Shown here: in pieces, positions 1 through 8,400 of the stretch
Layout: every line of letters begins with the position of its first letter
How positions within the stretch are numbered: the first letter of the stretch is position 1
Source: Bacteroidota bacterium
Lineage (GTDB): Bacteria; Bacteroidota; Bacteroidia; NS11-12g; UBA9320
Direction of reading: 5' to 3'
DNA length: 19,539 nucleotides
Assembly (NCBI GenBank): GCA_947499775.1
Contig: CANMPY010000007.1
Coordinates: 1-19,539, forward strand
The notes under the pieces: model-generated
What the model saw: only the letters and a program-made list of their open reading frames with translations
Told to the model about the DNA's origin: nothing
Database searches by the model: none
Program-made: the position numbers and the translations under genes

Positions 1-93
1 TGCTTTATTCCTATCTGCAAATCCCCAATCATTTCTAAATTCGGATGTTACATTGATCCAGCTGCTAAATGTTTTATCAAAAAACTCTGACAT
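1..93 (-). CDS. Probable energy transducer TonB, N-terminal fragment
   Basis: The reverse strand is open from an ATG at 91-93 to the window edge, giving 31 residues that begin MSEFFDKTF and end DRNKA. The start lies 7 bases after the stop of the upstream exbD, so it is the next gene of the same operon. Bacteroidota TonB proteins often carry a conserved RNKxYGAY-type motif in the short cytoplasmic segment before their single membrane helix, and the RNKA at the edge would fit the start of it. Together with the exbB-exbD-exbD context this suggests the TonB protein that passes proton-motive energy to outer-membrane receptors. The visible part is too short to prove the family; another envelope protein of the operon is possible. 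Confidence 0.5.
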   Translation of the reverse strand, partial: MSEFFDKTFSSWINVTSEFRNDWGFADRNKA

Positions 94-100
94 TCTATTA

Positions 101-733
101 TTATTTAGCGGATTGATTTAATAAGTTAATTTCACTAAGCATAATATCTGTAACGGCATACTTGCCAATATTGCAAATATTAAACTCATCAATAAGGTCT
201 ATTAGATTTCTGTACACTGCTTTGTCATCAGCTTTAATTACAAAGAAGGGAGCTTTTGGGTCACCTTTTGCTTCTACAGCTAGTTTCTTGTAGGTAGTAT
301 CGTCTATTTCTTTTGAAAGCCTTTTCTTTTTTAAATCGAGAACAATTTTTTCAATTAAATCATTTTTATCTAAAAGTAATTTATTAAGGTCTTCCCCAAA
401 TTTCACTTCTTCAAGTTTAGTAGCAGGTAATCCGTTTTTTGGAACATCTTTAAACTCGCCACTGTACCAAAATACGCGATTGTCTTTGGTTAATAAAAAT
501 GTATGTCCATTAACATTCATTTTTGGCTTAGGCGCATCAATTGGAGGAGGAACCGGAAAGGTTATCTCCATAGTTTTAGGTTTGCTAAATGTTGAGGTTA
601 GAACAAAAAAGGTAAGGAGTAGAAAAGCTAAGTCTACCATAGGAGTCATATCCACACGGGTACTTTGTTTTTTAGCTCTTACTGGGCCTTTTTTTCCATG
701 TCCTGGGCCTGCGCCTGCTCCTAGTTCTGCCAT
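101..733 (-). CDS. exbD: Biopolymer transport protein ExbD (first copy)
   Basis: This 210-residue ExbD/TolR-family protein is a subunit of the inner-membrane proton-driven motor that energises TonB. It has a short basic cytoplasmic tail rich in Gly, Ala and Lys (residues 1-27), then the family signature DMTPMVDLAFLL, with the membrane-embedded proton-carrying aspartate at D34 (equivalent to D25 of E. coli ExbD), and one membrane helix at about 31-50. The rest (about 51-210) is a periplasmic domain longer than that of E. coli ExbD, with a Lys-rich insertion at about 105-150, followed by the usual end in which an FFVIKAD strand leads to a helix (about 160-200). It lies 12 bases after the second exbD and 7 bases before the probable tonB, so the operon assignment is strong. 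ExbD is favoured over TolR because of the paired exbD genes and the TonB-like neighbour. Confidence 0.9.
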   Translation of the reverse strand: MAELGAGAGPGHGKKGPVRAKKQSTRVDMTPMVDLAFLLLTFFVLTSTFSKPKTMEITFPVPPPIDAPKPKMNVNGHTFLLTKDNRVFWYSGEFKDVPKNGLPATKLEEVKFGEDLNKLLLDKNDLIEKIVLDLKKKRLSKEIDDTTYKKLAVEAKGDPKAPFFVIKADDKAVYRNLIDLIDEFNICNIGKYAVTDIMLSEINLLNQSAK

Positions 734-745
734 CTCGTACTTTTA

Positions 746-1405
746 TTATTCGCTTGGTCCTTTTTCGAAATTAGTTAACAAGTTGAACTTGTATATTTTT
801 AAATCCGTAAAGGTTTTAATAACTTCTTTTACTATAATATAATTTGAATTACCATCTGCCTTAATTGCAAAACGCAAAGGTTCGGTTTGTACTTGTCGCC
901 CTGCAGCCACTGCGGCATCTTTTAACTCTTTGAATTGAATGACACCTTCGTATCCTCCAAACCGTATCCAATCGCTCAATTGATTATTCAAGGAGTCGAT
1001 AGGAATACCAGTAGATGGGAATTTTTCGCGTTGACCTGGTTCTGTATTAATAAATTTACTAAGGTTTTGCATGGATACACCGAAGCTGGTCATTTTGCCA
1101 AATTCTTCAATTTCTTTTGATGTAAACTTGATTTTATATTTGTCAGCCATTCTTTCTAATGTTTTCTTCCTTACTTCAAATCCTGTAATGGTGTAAAATA
1201 CTTTACCATCAGGCGAAATAGTTATTAAAACTGAATTTTCAGGCATCATTTTTTCGGAGGTTGAACTCGGCGTTAGAACTTGAACCGGTTCGGGATTTCG
1301 AAAAGAGGCAGTTAATATAAAAAAGGTCACCAACAGAAATGCAAGATCCACCATCGGCGTCATGTCCAATTGCGGATTTGATCTTGGCATTTTTATTTTT
1401 GGCAT
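746..1405 (-). CDS. exbD: Biopolymer transport protein ExbD (second copy)
   Basis: This is a second ExbD/TolR-family protein of 219 residues, directly upstream of the other copy in transcription order. Residues 13-24 (LDMTPMVDLAFL) are the signature, with the proton-carrying aspartate at D20, and the membrane helix covers about 16-36. A long periplasmic domain follows, ending in FAIKADGNSNYIIVKEV, the typical ExbD fold. The two copies match well around the membrane helix but differ strongly in the periplasmic part, so they are an old paralogous pair rather than a recent duplication. Two exbD genes after one exbB is a common Bacteroidota layout. An alternative start is M6 at 1390. The gap to exbB is 60 bases and no separate promoter is evident in it. 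Confidence 0.9.
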   Translation of the reverse strand: MPKIKMPRSNPQLDMTPMVDLAFLLVTFFILTASFRNPEPVQVLTPSSTSEKMMPENSVLITISPDGKVFYTITGFEVRKKTLERMADKYKIKFTSKEIEEFGKMTSFGVSMQNLSKFINTEPGQREKFPSTGIPIDSLNNQLSDWIRFGGYEGVIQFKELKDAAVAAGRQVQTEPLRFAIKADGNSNYIIVKEVIKTFTDLKIYKFNLLTNFEKGPSE

Positions 1406-1465
1406 GGGTATTTAAGGTTTTATTTTTTAAAATAAATTACTACTAATTTTTTGATTTGTCTAAAA

Positions 1466-2260
1466 TTATCCTTTAGATTTTAAGGTTTGCATAATGCTAA
1501 ACCCTGCTTCATCCATACTATAGGTTAAAGCATCAATTTTAGTAGAGAAAAAATTATACAATATAATAGCAAATGTGGAGGCAATGATACCGACCATTGT
1601 ATTTACAAGGGCTTCGGAAATACCCGTAGCCAATGCGGCAGTATCAGGTTGTCCGGCTACAGCCAAGGCGGCAAACGCGCGTATCATTCCTACAACGGTT
1701 CCAATAAGGCCAATCAAGGTACCAATAGAGGCAGAGGTTGAAAGCACAGCTAAATTTTTGCCCAACATTGGAAGTTCGAGGGCGGTTGCCTCTTCCAATT
1801 CTTTCATAATGGCGGCTTCTTTTGCGTTAAAGTCAAATGACGCATCGTCCTTAACTTCTTTATAGCGGCCCAAGCCACATCGCATTACATTTGCCAAAGA
1901 TCCTTGTTGCAAATCGCATTCAAAAATCGCTTCATCAATATGACCAGAGGCAAGGTATCCTTTAATTTTACGAACAAACAGTTCAATAGACCCTTTTCCT
2001 TTTGCGCGTTGAATCGTTATAAATCTCTCAACACCAATTGTGATAACCGTAATTAACAATGCCAGCAATATAGGAACAATAAAACCTCCCATATACATCA
2101 CACCTAAAAAACTACCTGCTTTTGGATGGCCTTCTGCATCAAAATTACTTGAGTCGCCCAACACAAAGTAAAAAATAAGATGTCCAATGATAAGGGCAAG
2201 TAAAATTACCATTCCGGCAAAAAACCTACTTAAATCTGATGATGATTTGTTACTACTCAT
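1466..2260 (-). CDS. exbB: MotA/TolQ/ExbB proton channel family protein ExbB
   Basis: ExbB forms the membrane channel of the TonB energising complex with ExbD. From the ATG at 2258-2260 the protein has 264 residues. Predicted membrane helices lie at about 14-34, 57-77, 176-198 and 218-238, with a cytoplasmic loop between helices 2 and 3. The family core is visible as IGLIGTVVGMIRAFAALA (about 183-200) and TGISEALVNTMVGI (about 212-225). An in-frame extension would need a TTG start at 2311, but a consensus promoter at 2309-2338 would place the transcript start downstream of that codon, so the shorter form is preferred. It is the first gene of the operon leading into both exbD genes and the probable tonB. 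Compared with E. coli ExbB it has an extra N-terminal helix, a form often seen in Bacteroidota. Confidence 0.92.
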   Translation of the reverse strand: MSSNKSSSDLSRFFAGMVILLALIIGHLIFYFVLGDSSNFDAEGHPKAGSFLGVMYMGGFIVPILLALLITVITIGVERFITIQRAKGKGSIELFVRKIKGYLASGHIDEAIFECDLQQGSLANVMRCGLGRYKEVKDDASFDFNAKEAAIMKELEEATALELPMLGKNLAVLSTSASIGTLIGLIGTVVGMIRAFAALAVAGQPDTAALATGISEALVNTMVGIIASTFAIILYNFFSTKIDALTYSMDEAGFSIMQTLKSKG

Positions 2261-2308
2261 ATTCTTAATATTTGTTTTTATTTTTATTTCTAATAAATTA
2301 TAGGGGCG

Positions 2309-2338
2309 CAAAAATAAAATTTATCCACGACCATTCAA
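2309..2338 (-). promoter_or_regulatory. Bacteroidota-type promoter for the exbB operon
   Basis: On the minus strand a TTG (2336-2338) is followed after exactly 19 bases by TATTTTTG (2309-2316), matching the Bacteroidota consensus TTG-N17-23-TAnnTTTG. The predicted transcript would start near 2304, leaving a leader of about 43 bases before the ATG at 2260. The position supports the shorter exbB start. Confidence 0.7.
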
Positions 2339-2454
2339 TAAAATAAACGTTATAAAATTATTAAATGTTTTGAATAAATGCTTATATTATTGTAACTATC
2401 AGATATTCAGTAATGTTTGGCCAACAAACGGTCGATTATTTTTTACCAACGGGC

Positions 2455-2482
2455 AAAAAAAAATCCACTATAAAGTGGATTT
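2455..2482 (-). terminator. Intrinsic terminator after rpsT
   Basis: A perfect 9-base inverted repeat (2461-2469 with 2474-2482, loop of 4) lies 24 bases past the rpsT stop codon. On the minus strand the stem runs into a run of nine T residues (complement of 2455-2463). T residues on the other side could also make it work for the plus strand, but no plus-strand gene enters it. It separates rpsT from the exbB promoter. Confidence 0.75.
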
Positions 2483-2506
2483 TAATATTTTTTTATGCTA
2501 AATGGC

Positions 2507-2761
2507 TTAATTCATGGCATTAACAAGTTTACTTAACTTGCTTTTTTGATTAGCCGCTTTATTGCGATGGATAATATTTTTCTTAACTAATTTATCCAAC
2601 ATTGAAAATATTTTTGGTATTAAAGAGCTCGCAGCTTGTTTGTCGCTTGACTTTCGAATGGCTTTTATTACTGTTCGGGTCGATTTGTGCTGATATCTGT
2701 TTCTTAAACGCTTGGCGTTATTGGAACGAATTCTTTTTATGGATGATTTGTGGTTGGCCAT
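2507..2761 (-). CDS. rpsT: 30S ribosomal protein S20
   Basis: This 84-residue, very Lys/Arg-rich protein binds 16S rRNA in the small ribosomal subunit and is needed for its early assembly. It begins MANHKSSIKRIRSNNAKRLRN, the S20 N-terminal signature, and continues with STRTVIKAIRK and the C-terminal HRNKAANQKSKLSKLV helix. Its length is normal for the family (about 83-90). It is a single-gene transcription unit: a consensus promoter ends 21 bases upstream of the ATG and an intrinsic terminator follows the stop. The unrelated minus-strand gene before it ends 126 bases away. Confidence 0.97.
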   Translation of the reverse strand: MANHKSSIKRIRSNNAKRLRNRYQHKSTRTVIKAIRKSSDKQAASSLIPKIFSMLDKLVKKNIIHRNKAANQKSKLSKLVNAMN

Positions 2762-2782
2762 CTATTTTATTATAAAGGGCTG

Positions 2783-2813
2783 CAAAAGTAAGAATAAAAA
2801 TTAAAAATTCAAA
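2783..2813 (-). promoter_or_regulatory. Bacteroidota-type promoter for rpsT
   Basis: On the minus strand TTTG (2810-2813) and TACTTTTG (2783-2790) are separated by exactly 19 bases, a perfect match to the Bacteroidota consensus TTTG-N19-TAnnTTTG. The transcript would start near 2778, giving a leader of about 17 bases. It is one of the two best-formed promoters in the window, as expected for a ribosomal protein gene. Confidence 0.8.
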
Positions 2814-2887
2814 CAACCTATGATGATTTTTTAATTTTTACTTAACAATGTTAAAAAATAAAAGAATTGCTCTAAACTTAAACCGCC

Positions 2888-3847
2888 CTAAGCACTGCAA
2901 GGATCTTCTATTTCGAGGCAATAAAGCTGCCAGCCCCCATCGGTTTTTATAAAATAAAAACCCAAATTGCCATCTGTACTATAAATGAATGACACCACCT
3001 TGTTCTCTAATTTTATGATTTCATTAATTTGCGAGTTTATTTTTATATCCTCATCGGGACTAAATTCTTTAAGCGCAAGTAATGATTTTGATACCTTATC
3101 AAAATCTTGTTCAATGCCTCCATAGCATCCACGTTTGTTATAAAAATCGGCCATGTCACAATTTATCTCTGGTTTTTCGCCTTCTATCAACGAAAATTTA
3201 GATTTTTTAAAAGCGTCGTAACCCGTTCTCCATGGGATTTCATCGGCTAAGTCATTTGCATTTTTTATTTCACTTACCGAAACAATAAAACCAGGTTTCG
3301 AAAGGTAATAGAATGATTTTTTTGGATTGATATACGACTTTAAACCCATTTCGCCTTCTCTTTTCAGTGTTGAAATAAATTCAGTTGCGAAGGCTTTGAA
3401 ATTTTTTTGACCTTCGATAGCTCCGGTCTTGGGTTTATTTTCTTTTTCAATTTGTTTTTCGAATTCCTCTAATGAATCGCCTCCAATAACATTGCGTATC
3501 AATATTTGATGTATCTCAACTTTTTTAATAAGTTCATCATATTGTTTTTTAAGTTTTAAATATTCTTTTGAACTATTCTCATGCTCTGAACTAAGGTTTT
3601 CAATTTTGGTGGTTAAATCTTTGGTATAAAGTTTTAAGTCTTTGAGTTCATTGGTGAGCCGTTTAACATCGGAAAGGGTTGTTGAATCTCTTAATCTTAA
3701 ATAATTAAGTAAAATTTGCTGATTTGAATTAATTAGGCTCAAGGTATCAATATTGGCTTTGAGCATTTTTTTTCGTGGTCCAAATTGTCCCATTGTAAGT
3801 ATAGGAATAGATACAAGTAAGATTAATAAGAATTTTGCTGTTCTCAT
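2888..3847 (-). CDS. Exported coiled-coil protein of unknown function
   Basis: I do not recognise the family. The 319-residue protein has a typical N-terminal signal peptide (about 1-20, MRTAKFLLILLVSIPILTMG, cleavage likely before Q21). Residues about 30-118 are charged and helical with heptad-like spacing and probably form a coiled coil. A mixed globular domain of about 145-319 follows; it contains four cysteines (230, 241, 310 and 317) that could form disulfides in the periplasm, and ends with strand-like segments (KVVSFIYSTDGNLGFYFIKT, then WQLYCLEIEDPC). It is probably periplasmic or surface-exposed. It is divergent from glyS, with a shared 73-base intergenic region, and stands alone on its strand. 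A small palindrome lies directly before its ATG. Confidence 0.8.
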   Translation of the reverse strand: MRTAKFLLILLVSIPILTMGQFGPRKKMLKANIDTLSLINSNQQILLNYLRLRDSTTLSDVKRLTNELKDLKLYTKDLTTKIENLSSEHENSSKEYLKLKKQYDELIKKVEIHQILIRNVIGGDSLEEFEKQIEKENKPKTGAIEGQKNFKAFATEFISTLKREGEMGLKSYINPKKSFYYLSKPGFIVSVSEIKNANDLADEIPWRTGYDAFKKSKFSLIEGEKPEINCDMADFYNKRGCYGGIEQDFDKVSKSLLALKEFSPDEDIKINSQINEIIKLENKVVSFIYSTDGNLGFYFIKTDGGWQLYCLEIEDPCSA

Positions 3848-3864
3848 GATGCTATTTAAGCATC
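3848..3864. repeat. Small palindrome at the start of the coiled-coil gene
   Basis: GATGCT (3848-3853) and AGCATC (3859-3864) form a perfect 6-base inverted repeat with a 5-base loop, immediately before the ATG at 3847 and touching the proposed -7 box. It could be a hairpin at the 5' end of the mRNA or an operator half-site pair. It may also be chance. Confidence 0.35.
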
Positions 3865-3871
3865 AAAATTA
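3864..3871 (-). promoter_or_regulatory. Possible -7 box for the coiled-coil gene
   Basis: TAATTTTG on the minus strand fits TAnnTTTG and lies 16 bases before the ATG at 3847. I see no TTG at the expected upstream distance, so this is weaker than the exbB and rpsT promoters. Confidence 0.4.
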
Positions 3872-3901
3872 CAAAATAAGACATATCTTAGGTTAAAATA
3901 T

Positions 3902-3909
3902 TAGTTTTG
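3902..3909 (+). promoter_or_regulatory. Possible -7 box for glyS-mutAB
   Basis: TAGTTTTG fits TAnnTTTG and ends 11 bases before the glyS ATG, which would give a leader of only about 7 bases. There is no convincing TTG upstream at 17-23 bases. This would drive the glyS and mutase pair. Confidence 0.45.
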
Positions 3910-3920
3910 CCTCTATAATA

Positions 3921-5456
3921 ATGAGCGGAGAAGAACAATTTAAAAAAATTATATCACATTGTAAGGAGTATGGTTTCATATTTCCATCGAGTGAAATTTA
4001 TGAAGGCTTGGCGGCGGTATACGATTATGGGCAAAATGGCGTAGAATTAAAAAATAATTTGCGGCAGTTTTGGTGGAAAAGCATGGTTCAAATGCATCAA
4101 AATATTGTTGGTTTGGATTCAGCCATTTTTATGCAACCCAAGGTATGGAAAGCAAGTGGACACGTGGATGGGTTTAGTGACCCAATGATTGACAACAAAG
4201 ACAGTAAAAAAAGATACCGAGCCGATGTATTGATAGAAGACTATCAAGGAAAAATAACAGCAAAAATTGATAAGGAAGTTGGCAAAGCCAAAGATAGGTT
4301 TGGTGTAACGTTTAATTTGAATGAATTTTTAACGACCAATGAACGGGTAGTAAATTATTCGAACGAAATTTTACGAATAGATAGCATTATGAAAGAAGCC
4401 CTTGAATCGGGTGATCTTCAAAAATTAAAAAGTTTAATTGAGGAACTTGAAATAGTTTGCCCTATTAGTGGTTCTAAAAATTGGACCGAAGTACGGCAGT
4501 TTAACCTGATGTACAGTACTCAAATGAGTGCTACCGATGGCGAATCGGAATTATATTTACGACCAGAAACGGCACAGGGAATATTCGTAAATTTTTTAAA
4601 CGTTCAAAAATCAGGTCGAATGAAAATTCCTTTTGGCATTGCTCAAACTGGAAAAGCATTTCGTAATGAAATTGTGGCTAGGCAATTTATTATGCGAATG
4701 AAAGAATTTGAACAAATGGAGATGCAATTTTTTGTAAAGCCAGGAACAGAATTACAATGGTATACCTATTGGAAACAAAATCGTATGAAATGGCACAATG
4801 CGTTGGGAACACATACTGAAAATTTAAAATATCACGACCACTTAAAATTAGCACATTATGCAAATGCTGCTGTTGATATTGAGTATAAATTTCCATTTGG
4901 GTTTAAAGAAGTAGAAGGCATTCATAGCCGTACAGATTTTGATTTAGGTAAACATCAGGAATTTTCTGGTAAAAAACTTCAATATTTTGATACCGAAACA
5001 AACCAAAATTACGTACCATATGTGGTTGAAACATCAATTGGACTTGATCGATTATTTTTACTTCAAATGTGTGAAAACTTGGTAGATGAACCATTGGAGA
5101 ATGGAGAAATACGTACTGTATTAAAAATTAACCCGGTATTGGCGCCCTATAAAATTGCTATTTTACCTTTAGTTAAAAAAGACGGCTTACCCGAAATAGC
5201 TGAAAAAATTTATAACGACTTAAAATTTGATTTTAACTGTTTTTATGAAGAAAAGGATACTATTGGAAAGCGCTATAGACGACAAGATGCAATAGGCACC
5301 CCATTTTGTGTTACCATTGATTACGAAAGTATTGAAGACGCCTCAATAACCCTTAGGTATCGCGATAGTATGGAGCAAAAGCGAATTAAAATAGCAGAAC
5401 TTCACAGCTTTATTAGTAAAGAAATAAACTGGAAAAATTTATTAGAAAAGGTTTAG
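3921..5456 (+). CDS. glyS: Glycyl-tRNA synthetase (single-chain, dimeric type)
   Basis: This 511-residue class II synthetase charges tRNA-Gly with glycine. It is the eukaryote/archaea-like alpha2 type, not the alpha2beta2 GlyQ/GlyS type of E. coli. The N-terminal YEGLAAVYDYGQNG (27-40) is the family entry motif. Class II motif 2 is GKAFRNEIVARQF (244-256) and motif 3 is GLDRLFLL (374-381, with R377 contacting ATP). Residues about 90-180 form the insertion between motifs, and CPISGSKNWTEVRQFNLMY (180-198) is the conserved block before the active site. The anticodon-binding domain occupies about 405-511 (APYKIAILPL at the start). The length is normal for Bacteroidota GlyS. It abuts the downstream mutase gene with no intervening base (TAG then ATG), so the two are probably co-transcribed and translationally coupled, although their functions are unrelated. 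Confidence 0.96.
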   Translation: MSGEEQFKKIISHCKEYGFIFPSSEIYEGLAAVYDYGQNGVELKNNLRQFWWKSMVQMHQNIVGLDSAIFMQPKVWKASGHVDGFSDPMIDNKDSKKRYRADVLIEDYQGKITAKIDKEVGKAKDRFGVTFNLNEFLTTNERVVNYSNEILRIDSIMKEALESGDLQKLKSLIEELEIVCPISGSKNWTEVRQFNLMYSTQMSATDGESELYLRPETAQGIFVNFLNVQKSGRMKIPFGIAQTGKAFRNEIVARQFIMRMKEFEQMEMQFFVKPGTELQWYTYWKQNRMKWHNALGTHTENLKYHDHLKLAHYANAAVDIEYKFPFGFKEVEGIHSRTDFDLGKHQEFSGKKLQYFDTETNQNYVPYVVETSIGLDRLFLLQMCENLVDEPLENGEIRTVLKINPVLAPYKIAILPLVKKDGLPEIAEKIYNDLKFDFNCFYEEKDTIGKRYRRQDAIGTPFCVTIDYESIEDASITLRYRDSMEQKRIKIAELHSFISKEINWKNLLEKV

Positions 5457-8400
5457 ATGGACTTCTCAGAATTTTCTAAATCTACGATGGCCGAGTGGCT
5501 AGAAGGGGTAAAAAAATTAACTAGTGGAAAAGATGCCTCTAGCCTATTGAATTATGTACCAACCTCAGATATTGCCTTATCTACCTATGAAACAGCCGAA
5601 GGGGTTTTTGAAAAGGAAACGATAACCATTAATAACCCTGAATCGTTTGAGGTATGTTTGCCAATTAATTTTCAAGATAAATCGTTTGAACGCATGTCAT
5701 TTGACGGTGTAGATTCAGTCGATTTTCATTACGATGGCTCTCCTATTCCTAAGGTATTAGAAAACACTAAACTACATATAACCATTGATGCAAAATATTG
5801 CGGATTGCTTCAAAATTTATCGACTCACAAACCGGGAGGAAGTATTTTAATAACTAACGACCATAACGACGCTGATTATACCAAGGCCATTAGTGAACTG
5901 ATAAAAAATGCAATTCCAGGATTTAAAACCATTGGAATTAGAATAAATGCAGAGCAAAACTCTACAGATCAATTAAGAAGTGCCTATCTTTTGGCAAATA
6001 AATTTATTGAAGAAAATGGCTGTTTTAACATCTTTTTTAGATTACAATTAGGCCTAGATTTTTATGTAAATGTGGCTAAAATAAGGGCTCTGAAGCAGTT
6101 GTGGTATAATTTACAGAAGCAACATAACCTTGCTTTTGATGCCCCATTTATTATTGCCGAAACGCCTGATTTATCAAAACTCAATAATGAAACGGAACAA
6201 AATTTAATAAAAGCTACCACCTTGACATTTGCGGCTATGACGGGTGGAGCCAATGTTGTAAGTGTGCAAGGATTGAATAATCTCCAATCGCAATCGAATA
6301 CTTTTGCCTTAAGAATGATTCGTAATATTCAGCTTTTATTAAAAGAGGAAAGCCTTGTGGATAGAGTGCAAGATCCATTCAAAGGATCCTACTTTATTGA
6401 AAAATTAACGCGCCAACTAACGTCAAAAGCAATCGAAGGGTATGAAGGAAATGGAAATTCAATTTGTTATTTTGAAACCCAACCAAAATCTATAACTAAA
6501 TTTAAGACCATTGAAGGTTTCGAATTAAAATCTACGTTTAATAGCAAAGATATTTTTGAATTAGGCTATGAAAAGTTTGGTGCGGGAAATCCGCCGTTTT
6601 TAAGAGGGCCCTATAATTCTATGTATCTTCAAAAACCATGGACTATAAGGCAATATGCTGGGTTTTCGACTGCTGAAGCATCGAATGCCTTTTATCGCAA
6701 GAATTTGGCCGGAGGACAAATGGGTCTATCCGTAGCTTTTGATTTAGCTACACATCGTGGTTACGATAGCGATCATGCTCGCGTTACAGGTGATGTGGGA
6801 ATGGCAGGAGTTGCTATAGATTCGGTTGAGGATATGAAAATACTTTTCAACCAAATACCCCTCGATAAAATGAGTGTGAGTATGACCATGAATGGTGCGG
6901 TTATACCCATTATGGCCTTTTATATTGTTGCTGCCGAAGAGCAGGGTGTAAATCCAGAACAGTTAACCGGAACTATTCAAAATGATATTTTGAAAGAATT
7001 TATGGTTCGAAACACTTTTATATATCCACCTGAACCGTCGATGCGATTGGTGAGTGATATTTTTAAATATGCCTCGGCTAAAATGCCCAAATTTAATAGT
7101 ATTAGCATAAGCGGTTACCATATGCATGAGGCAGGCGCTTCGGCCGATATTGAATTGGCTTATACGTTGGCCGATGGAATAGAATATGTTCGGACAGGAA
7201 TTGCTGCCGGATTAAAAATAGATGATTTTGCCCCGAGACTCTCTTTTTTTTGGGGCATAGGGATGAATATTTACACCGAGATTGCTAAACTTAGGGCAGG
7301 GCGTTTATTATGGGCTAAGTTAATAAAACAATTCAACCCTAAAAATGAAAAATCGATGGCTTTACGAACCCATTGTCAAACCTCAGGGTGGAGTTTAACC
7401 GAACAGGACCCATTTAATAATATTGCACGAACCTGTATGGAAGCTATGGCAGCTGTTTTTGGAGGCACTCAAAGTTTGCATACCAATGCATTGGATGAAG
7501 CGATAGCATTACCAACTGAATATTCGGCACGAATAGCGCGGAATACTCAAATTTATTTAGCAGGCGAAACCAATATAACCAAAGCCGTTGATCCATGGGG
7601 AGGGGCATATTATGTAGAATATTTGACCGGACAATTGGTAGAAAAGGCATGGACCCTTATCCAAGAAGTTGAAGCGTTAGGAGGCATGGCAAAGGCCATA
7701 GAAACAGGATTGCCAAAATTGCGAATTGAGGAAGCGGCTGCTAAAAAACAAGCCAGTATCGACAGCGGTAAGGAAACTATAGTGGGGGTTAATAAATACA
7801 AATTAGAGGAAGAAACACCTATAGATATTCTATCAATTGATAACCAAGAGGTGAGAAAGCAACAAATTCAAAGATTAGTAACCTTAAAAGCAAATAGGAA
7901 ATCATCAGAAGTGGATGCAACGTTGGAATCTATTACCAAAGCTGCGAAAGATGGTACCGGCAATATTTTGGAATTGGCCATAGATGCTGCGCGCAAAAGA
8001 GCAACTTTGGGCGAAATATCCTTAGCTTTGGAGAAAGCATACGGTCGTTATCAGCCAACAATTAGAATGCTTACAGGCGTATTTAAAAATGAAGCTCAAA
8101 TGAACGAAGATTTTATTAACGCAAAGAAATTATCGGATGAATTTGCCCTGAAAGACGGTCGACGTCCAAGAATTATGGTCGCTAAAATGGGACAAGATGG
8201 ACATGATAGGGGTGCTAAAGTTATTGCCACTGCCTTTGCCGATCTTGGTTTTGATGTAGATATCGGGCCATTGTTTCAAACTCCGCAGGAAGTAGCTAAA
8301 CAAGCTATAGAAAACGATGTACATTGCTTGGGAATTTCAAGTTTGGCAGGTGGGCATAAAACTTTAATACCCGAGGTTATCAACGAACTTAAAAAATATG

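Noticed and set aside
480..842. Plus-strand open frame of 120 codons opposite the exbD genes
   Set aside because: It lies antisense to the 5' end of one exbD and the 3' end of the other, both with clear family signatures, and its translation has no recognisable domain.
2261..2311. TTG start extending exbB by 17 residues
   Set aside because: The codon lies inside the -7 box of the exbB promoter, so it would not be transcribed from that promoter; the extension has no family similarity.
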